Source: Candidatus Nomurabacteria bacterium RIFCSPHIGHO2_01_FULL_39_9
GTDB taxonomy: Bacteria; Patescibacteriota; Minisyncoccia; Phycocordibacterales; DATEUR01
Direction of reading: 5' to 3'
NCBI GenBank assembly: GCA_001786825.1
Contig: MFTL01000008.1
Coordinates: 1 to 10,769, forward strand
DNA: 10,769 nucleotides
Shown: piece after piece, positions 7,321 to 10,769 of the stretch
Position numbering within the stretch: position 1 is the stretch's first letter
Layout of the letters: every line of letters starts with the position of its first letter
Position numbers and translations under genes: made by a program
Notes under the pieces: model-generated
The model's input: only the letters and a program-made list of their open reading frames with translations
Told to the model about the DNA's origin: nothing
Database searches by the model: none

Positions 7321-7333
7321 ATTTTAAAGTCCA
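7305..7333 (-). promoter_or_regulatory. Possible kinase promoter nested in the terminator
   Basis: The minus strand reads TGGACT (4 of 6 to -35 consensus), a 17-base spacer, then CATAAT (5 of 6) at 7310-7305, inside the terminator loop. RNA starting near 7298 would lack the 5' arm of the hairpin and so escape termination. Prediction from sequence only. Confidence 0.35.
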
Positions 7334-7355
7334 ATATGTGTCTTATATAAAAACA

Positions 7356-8927
7356 TTAAAAATCAGCAAAAGAAATCTGACCAGAATCAACTAGGCTTTG
7401 CACCCTTGATTCCAAAACTTCGCGAATTTGAGAAACGCTGACCATGTAAAGTTTCATGAGTGGCGGTGTTTTGTAATAGGCCTGCGTTTCTGAAGGCATA
7501 TTTTTAAAAATAATTTTCGCACCAGATACAGGACGGAAAGCAATGCCTAAACGCTCTGCCACCCGATGAACCTTATCATTGTGCTCGCACCAGCCATATA
7601 ATCTTCCGTGTCTTTCTGCATGGCAAGTAGCGGCATAAATCAAACTCTCTGATATGCCAGAGACTGAAGTCAGCCAGCGGCCATACTGGATGATTTTATC
7701 CCGCAAAACCGGAAAAGGAGCCGACTTTTCGTCAAATTCGTAAATTTTTTCCAGCCAGATCTTTTCACTTTCAAGACAAAAATCTACGGAAAGCGTTCCC
7801 ACGATTTTATTATTTTGTTTAGCTACAAAATAATATTGAGCGTGAGGCGGTGCAGCTTTAAAAATCTCCAGATATTTTTGCTCAACAAAAGTCCATGCTT
7901 CCCTCTTTGCTGTTTCGCTTTCGGCTAAGCCAATAATAATTTTGGAATTATTACTATCGTTTTTTTTCAGAAAAACCTGACGGGCTTCCATCTTAGCGAC
8001 ATCAAAGAAAAGATAGCCGGGAATCTCTGGAATTTTAACAATCTGGCGTTTGGTTTCTGAATTGCGCAAAAGATAAAACAAAATGTGGTCAGCTAAAAAT
8101 CCAGAAGCCATTGGCGGATTAGTCGCAATAATTGACGCCCTGCCTTCGCCAAATAGACGCTCTAAAATTACTGCGCGCCTATCTTCGTTTGTGCAGTATT
8201 CCGGCAATTCCGGCACAAGACCGTCAATCACAGCAGTCATCATTTTCTTAATCAAGAACTCATCGGCAGTTTTGTTTCGAAAGCGCGCTTCTGCTTCTTT
8301 GGCTTCTTCGTAGGTAAAGCCGAGCAGTGTTTCCATTGTTGCATCATCGGGTTTAAAAAGAAAAAGCCGCGTGCCAAAGCCGACTGTGTTGCAATTGAAA
8401 ATTGAGATGTTCAGTTCGCGAGCTGTTTTATGCAAAAGCGTCCGCGCACCAATTGCCCAAAATTCGATCTCATCGCAAATGACATGAGCGCCCTCGGAAA
8501 AACTCCGAACAGTTTCCTCGGTAATCCCTTGCGGATAAACAACAATCTTGGTATCAGCGGAAATCGTCCGGAGCATCTTGGCGGTTTCAAACGCTTTGGG
8601 CTTGCCAATACTAAGAGAGGTCGCACCAAACTGGCGATTTAAATTAGAACAGTCGAAAACTTCAATATCAGCGATGCGAATTTCACCAACTCCTAATCGC
8701 AGGAGCGTAGCGGCAATAAGGCCGCCCATTCCTCCGCAACCGGCTATACCAATCACAGAATTCTTCAAATACTCTTGTTCTTCTTTGGTCAGCCAGCCAA
8801 TATTCCGATCCGTCCGCTCTTCATAATAACTTTGGGAGAAATTTTTAGGCAAAAGATGATAAATGGTGTCAGCTTCAAAGCTGTCAGGCAAATCGTAAGT
8901 TTGCAAAGTTTTAAGGTTTGTTTTCAT
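7356..8927 (-). CDS. ThiF/E1-like adenylyltransferase fused to a GNAT-like (FeeM/autoinducer-synthase-like) domain
   Basis: Unusual two-domain protein of 523 residues. The N-terminal half (about 40-315) is an E1-like Rossmann domain: nucleotide loop GIAGCGGMGG (60-69), acidic RIAD (Asp87), SNLNRQ (94-99) and GKPK (108-111), all typical of the ATP site of ThiF/MoeB/HesA proteins. C179 in FNCNTVGFG is a possible active-site Cys. There is no CxxC zinc pair. The C-terminal half (about 340-480) has YYFVAKQNNKIVGTLSVDF and a later HGRLYGWCEHNDK...LGIAFRPV segment resembling N-acyl amino acid synthase FeeM and LuxI-like acyltransferases; this match is tentative. I chose ATG 8927 (MKTNLKTL) because the in-frame extension to 8990 is hydrophobic, low-complexity and lacks a ribosome site. 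The gene lies between a response regulator and a sensor kinase. Substrate and product are unknown; it could activate a carboxylate and make an acylated or peptide-like metabolite. Confidence 0.8.
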   Translation of the reverse strand: MKTNLKTLQTYDLPDSFEADTIYHLLPKNFSQSYYEERTDRNIGWLTKEEQEYLKNSVIGIAGCGGMGGLIAATLLRLGVGEIRIADIEVFDCSNLNRQFGATSLSIGKPKAFETAKMLRTISADTKIVVYPQGITEETVRSFSEGAHVICDEIEFWAIGARTLLHKTARELNISIFNCNTVGFGTRLFLFKPDDATMETLLGFTYEEAKEAEARFRNKTADEFLIKKMMTAVIDGLVPELPEYCTNEDRRAVILERLFGEGRASIIATNPPMASGFLADHILFYLLRNSETKRQIVKIPEIPGYLFFDVAKMEARQVFLKKNDSNNSKIIIGLAESETAKREAWTFVEQKYLEIFKAAPPHAQYYFVAKQNNKIVGTLSVDFCLESEKIWLEKIYEFDEKSAPFPVLRDKIIQYGRWLTSVSGISESLIYAATCHAERHGRLYGWCEHNDKVHRVAERLGIAFRPVSGAKIIFKNMPSETQAYYKTPPLMKLYMVSVSQIREVLESRVQSLVDSGQISFADF

Positions 8928-9053
8928 AACTGTATTTTTAAATTGTTTAAAAGAAAATTTGATCCAAAAGAATAGTACAAAAAAGCTCATAAAGAAATTA
9001 TGAATAAAACTTAAAAAATATCTAAACGCTTGAGAGGAAAAATCAGAAAAAAC
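8928..9053 (-). other. Gap between response regulator and ThiF-GNAT gene
   Basis: An AT-rich stretch of 126 bases with no terminator hairpin that I can see, which allows read-through from the regulator gene. It could instead encode a 21-residue N-terminal extension of the next gene from ATG 8990, but that extension looks like non-coding sequence. Confidence 0.4.
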
Positions 9054-9719
9054 CTACATCGCAAAAAAGCGATAGCCACGCTTAGGAACCGTATGAATAA
9101 ATGTTCGTTTAGGAGTTTCTATTTTTTTGCGCAAAAGCCTAATATGAGTATCAACCGTATTAGTAAATGGGTCAGTATTCATGTCCCAGACATGTTCGAG
9201 CATCATTTCTCGAGAAAGCACAATATCTTGATTACGCATAAGATATTCGAGCAGCGCAAATTCTTTATTTCTTAAAGAAATTTCTTTGCCGTTTAAAGTC
9301 ACAACATGCTTAACGCAGTCAATTGAGAGCGGGCCGGCATTCAAAACGTCGCCTTGAATTACTTCACCTCGCCTTGAAAGCGCGCGCAATCGCACGGCAA
9401 GTTCGCGGATAGAAAAAGGCTTCGTCATATAATCATCGCACACTGAAAGCATTTTCACTTTTGTGTCTATATCACTCTCAACAGAAAGCACGAGAATCGG
9501 TATTGAGGGCTTGTTCTCTCTAATTAGCGAAGAAACCTCTGAACCAAGAATATCTGGTAACTTAAAATCTAAAATAATAGCATCGTATTGATTGGAACGG
9601 GCTAAATTAACGCCGCTTTTGCCGGTATTCGCAATATCAACGACAAAAAGATCGGCTTCTAATCCTTTTTTGATAAAATTTGCAATATTCAACTCATCTT
9701 CGATAACAAGCACCTTCAT
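9054..9719 (-). CDS. OmpR/PhoB-family DNA-binding response regulator
   Basis: Two-component transcription regulator of 221 residues. The receiver domain (1-115) has the acidic pair EDE (8-10), phosphoacceptor Asp51 in ILDFKLPD, Ser79 in LVLS at the Thr/Ser switch position and Lys100 in MTKPF. The usual G-A-DDY loop is SVCDDY here. The winged-helix domain (about 125-221) shows SLRNKEFALLEYLM, SREMMLEHVWD, TNTVDTHIRLLRKKI and the C-terminal VPKRGYRF typical of OmpR/PhoB proteins. I place the start at ATG 9719, where the receiver begins (MKVLVIEDE); an upstream TTG in frame lies inside a terminator hairpin. The ThiF-GNAT gene follows after 126 bases, and the kinase beyond it is the probable partner. 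Regulators of this class usually bind tandem repeats about 11 bp apart; such repeats occur upstream of the 146-residue gene. Confidence 0.95.
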   Translation of the reverse strand: MKVLVIEDELNIANFIKKGLEADLFVVDIANTGKSGVNLARSNQYDAIILDFKLPDILGSEVSSLIRENKPSIPILVLSVESDIDTKVKMLSVCDDYMTKPFSIRELAVRLRALSRRGEVIQGDVLNAGPLSIDCVKHVVTLNGKEISLRNKEFALLEYLMRNQDIVLSREMMLEHVWDMNTDPFTNTVDTHIRLLRKKIETPKRTFIHTVPKRGYRFFAM

Positions 9720-9723
9720 ATGA

Positions 9724-9752
9724 ATAATACTATCATGAAAAAACCCGCTCAA
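9724..9752 (-). promoter_or_regulatory. Possible response regulator promoter overlapping a terminator
   Basis: The minus strand reads TTGAGC (9752-9747; TTGA conserved), exactly 17 bases, then TATTAT (9729-9724), four bases before ATG 9719. The -35 lies in the loop and 3' arm of the preceding terminator. RNA would start at or just beside the ATG. Confidence 0.45.
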
Positions 9753-9761
9753 AAGCGGGTT
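9735..9761 (-). terminator. Intrinsic terminator after the 146-residue gene
   Basis: An 8-bp perfect stem AACCCGCT/AGCGGGTT (9742-9749 and 9754-9761) with a 4-base loop. On the minus strand the GGG is followed by a run of T bases (TTTTTTTT, then CATG), a classic rho-independent form. Confidence 0.88.
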
Positions 9762-9768
9762 AAATTAA

Positions 9769-9786
9769 AACTAATGCCAATTAGTT
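9769..9786 (-). terminator. First of two tandem hairpins at the end of the 146-residue gene
   Basis: AACTAAT and ATTAGTT form a 7-bp stem with a 4-base loop. The stem includes the stop codon of the gene and is followed on the minus strand by TTAATTT. It is AT-rich and weaker than the GC-rich terminator just downstream; it may be a helper or a chance palindrome. Confidence 0.4.
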
Positions 9787-10221
9787 ATTGTCTAAATAAT
9801 CATGCATAAAACCCAAAAGAAATGGCGTCTCATAACAGCGCTCATGACCGTCTGAAAAACAGACATACTGCGTTTTTGAAATTCCATACTGCTTAAGTTT
9901 GTCAATTTTTTCTTCCAGATCATGATCACAGAGCACAAAAAAAAGTATTCTCTTTCTTTTTTTGAAGTCGGCCAGCGCTCGATCAATAATCTCAAGCGCG
10001 CCAGATTCTTTCTTGCCTGCAAAAATTATGACTTTTTGCAGATCATTTTTATGGAACAATAATTTCTGCCAGTTAGGATCGTCCGACCGCACATTATCAG
10101 GACATTTGGGATTAAAAGTATTTGAGAGAATGAGTACTTTTTTGTTTTTTATTCTTACAACGCCTTTTTTGTAAGGCGGAATTGTGTTGTAAGAAACAAC
10201 GGCAACAGTTATCTTTTTCAT
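9781..10221 (-). CDS. Hypothetical protein, 146 residues
   Basis: I do not recognise this protein. It is soluble, without signal peptide or membrane helix, and has an alternating strand/helix pattern. Hydrophobic strands lie at about 3-10 (ITVAVVSY), 28-34 (KVLILSN), 62-69 (QKVIIFAG), 91-98 (RILFFVLC) and 117-122, with helices between, suggesting a small Rossmann-like or receiver-like alpha/beta fold. Cysteines are at 40, 98, 121 and 129; a CDHDLEEK segment (98-105) and a DGHERCYETPF segment (124-134) could form a metal or active site, but this is speculation. It is a single gene: its own upstream region carries phased GTTTA boxes and a broken inverted repeat, and it ends in tandem hairpins. 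The start is an ATG with no ribosome site. Proximity to the response regulator makes it a plausible target. Confidence 0.75.
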   Translation of the reverse strand: MKKITVAVVSYNTIPPYKKGVVRIKNKKVLILSNTFNPKCPDNVRSDDPNWQKLLFHKNDLQKVIIFAGKKESGALEIIDRALADFKKRKRILFFVLCDHDLEEKIDKLKQYGISKTQYVCFSDGHERCYETPFLLGFMHDYLDNN

Positions 10222-10222
10222 T

Positions 10223-10299
10223 GTTTAAGGTTTTAAATTGCATTTTAGAGAACAAATTTAACTAAACTATGCAATTTTTGCCTTAAACTTTTTCTAAAC
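10223..10299 (-). promoter_or_regulatory. Putative operator region: three phased GTTTA boxes and an interrupted inverted repeat
   Basis: On the minus strand GTTTA occurs at 10299-10295, 10288-10284 and 10267-10263, offsets of 11 and 21 bases, close to one and two helical turns. The first two read GTTTAGA-AAAA-GTTTAAG, the 7-4-7 layout of PhoB-type boxes. Overlapping this, GTTTAAGG plus AATTGCAT (10223-10243) pairs with ATGCAATT plus CCTTAAAC (10269-10288). It lies 2-78 bases before ATG 10221. Confidence 0.5.
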
Positions 10300-10356
10300 T
10301 TTTTTTAATGATTATCTAACTTAATTTATTACTTTTTTTTAGTATTCCCATCAAAA

Positions 10357-10443
10357 CGGAGGCGGAGAGATTCGAACTCTCGGTCCGGTTTCCCAGACTC
10401 AGTCTTTCCAGGACTGTGCACTAGACCGCTATGCGACGCCTCC
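10357..10443 (-). tRNA. tRNA-Ser (anticodon GGA)
   Basis: Class II tRNA of 87 bases reading UCC/UCU serine codons. A 7-bp acceptor stem (GGAGGCG/CGCCTCC) is followed by discriminator G, the normal serine identity base. The D-arm is GCA...TGC, and the anticodon stem CAGTC/GACTG encloses loop CTGGAAA with GGA at 34-36. The long variable arm GTCTGG-GAAA-CCGGAC is diagnostic of Ser or Leu, and the T-arm GAGAG-TTCGAAT-CTCTC is intact. CCA is not encoded (TTTT follows the discriminator), so it must be added by CCA nucleotidyltransferase. It lies 28 bases after the HtpX stop on the same strand, possibly sharing its transcript. Confidence 0.97.
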
Positions 10444-10471
10444 AATAATTTAAAACTAATCAAAAGATACC

Positions 10472-10769
10472 TTATTTCCCCATCTCGCGCAATGCGGCAA
10501 TTCGCTCTTCTGCCGGCGGATGAGTCATAAACAATTTGTGAATGCCGCGAAAGGATTTCGAGCCAAACGGATTAGCGATAAAAAGATGAGCGGTGGCATC
10601 ACTAGCCCGCGCCATTGGTCGACTATATTGAGAAATTTTTTGAAGTGCGCTTGCGAGTCCTTCCGGATAACGAGTAAGAAGAGCGCCCGAGGCATCGGCT
10701 AAAAATTCTCGTTTTCTTGAAATGGCCAGTTGAATTAAAACTGCAATTATTGGTGCCAGTATTGCTAAA
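10472..10769 (-). CDS. htpX: HtpX-like M48 membrane metalloprotease, C-terminal fragment
   Basis: Membrane-bound zinc protease that degrades damaged inner-membrane proteins. Only the last 98 residues are in the window; the start, the HExxH motif and the first helices lie beyond the right edge. Visible: the end of a membrane helix ([17 protein letters not shown]), then [21 protein letters not shown], in which Glu21 of the fragment (REFLAD) is the third zinc ligand of M48 proteases. The C-terminal signature follows: FIANPFG, then [20 protein letters not shown]. The ending THPPxxERIAxLRxM is typical of HtpX. The reading frame is intact up to the edge. tRNA-Ser follows after 28 bases. Confidence 0.93.
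   Translation of the reverse strand, partial: LAILAPIIAVLIQLAISRKREFLADASGALLTRYPEGLASALQKISQYSRPMARASDATAHLFIANPFGSKSFRGIHKLFMTHPPAEERIAALREMGK

Noticed and set aside
8083..8313. Plus-strand open frames opposite the ThiF-GNAT gene and other long minus-strand genes
   Set aside because: They are antisense shadows of genes with clear protein-family motifs and show no recognisable domain of their own.
8928..8990. N-terminal extension of the ThiF-GNAT protein from ATG 8990
   Set aside because: The 21 added residues are Phe/Lys-rich low-complexity sequence with no ribosome site. I keep it as a less likely alternative start.
9719..9752. An in-frame TTG start that would extend the response regulator by 11 residues
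   Set aside because: It lies inside the terminator hairpin of the preceding gene, the added residues are not part of a receiver domain, and ATG 9719 begins exactly at the conserved MKVLVIEDE.
10520..10702. Plus-strand 60-residue frame at the right edge
   Set aside because: It is antisense to the HtpX C-terminal sequence, which carries the conserved THPPxxERIA ending.
1..10769. CRISPR array, prophage, toxin-antitoxin pair or insertion sequence
   Set aside because: I found no regularly spaced direct repeats, no transposase or integrase motifs, and no paired toxin-antitoxin-like small genes. The GTTTA boxes are too short and few to be CRISPR repeats.

Overview
The window is AT-rich, gene-dense and coded almost entirely on the minus strand. 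All nine gene starts I examined lack a convincing Shine-Dalgarno sequence, and the tRNA does not encode its CCA end. There are several short membrane proteins and one housekeeping pseudouridine synthase. These traits fit an uncultivated small-genome bacterium such as a Patescibacteria/CPR lineage. That placement is an inference from style: there is no rRNA or other phylogenetic marker here. I see no phage, transposase, CRISPR array or other mobile element.

Layout, following minus-strand transcription from right to left. The right edge holds the C-terminal 98 residues of an HtpX-like M48 membrane protease, then a tRNA-Ser(GGA). Next comes a 135-base AT-rich gap with phased GTTTA boxes and a broken inverted repeat, leading into a 146-residue gene I do not recognise. 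Two hairpins end that gene. After them come an OmpR/PhoB-type response regulator, a ThiF/E1-like protein fused to a GNAT-like (FeeM/autoinducer-synthase-like) domain, a terminator, and a multi-pass membrane histidine kinase. The regulator, fusion enzyme and kinase lie side by side and could form one signalling unit; this is the most interesting part of the window.

The left half begins with a striking 29-bp inverted repeat, followed by an RluF/RsuA-type pseudouridine synthase and a KefB/KefC-like CPA2 cation/proton antiporter with a C-terminal RCK domain. Two small membrane protein genes follow, the second apparently broken by a +1 frameshift. After another terminator come msrB (methionine-R-sulfoxide reductase) and, overlapping its end by 11 bases, a P2-type cation-transporting ATPase that runs off the left edge. 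The left half therefore looks like ion homeostasis plus oxidative repair, and the right half like envelope quality control and signalling.

Two architectural themes recur. Predicted promoters are nested inside or directly against the terminator of the preceding gene (response regulator, kinase, msrB). Several genes also have a -10-like hexamer only 4-6 bases before the ATG, which suggests leaderless or nearly leaderless mRNAs.
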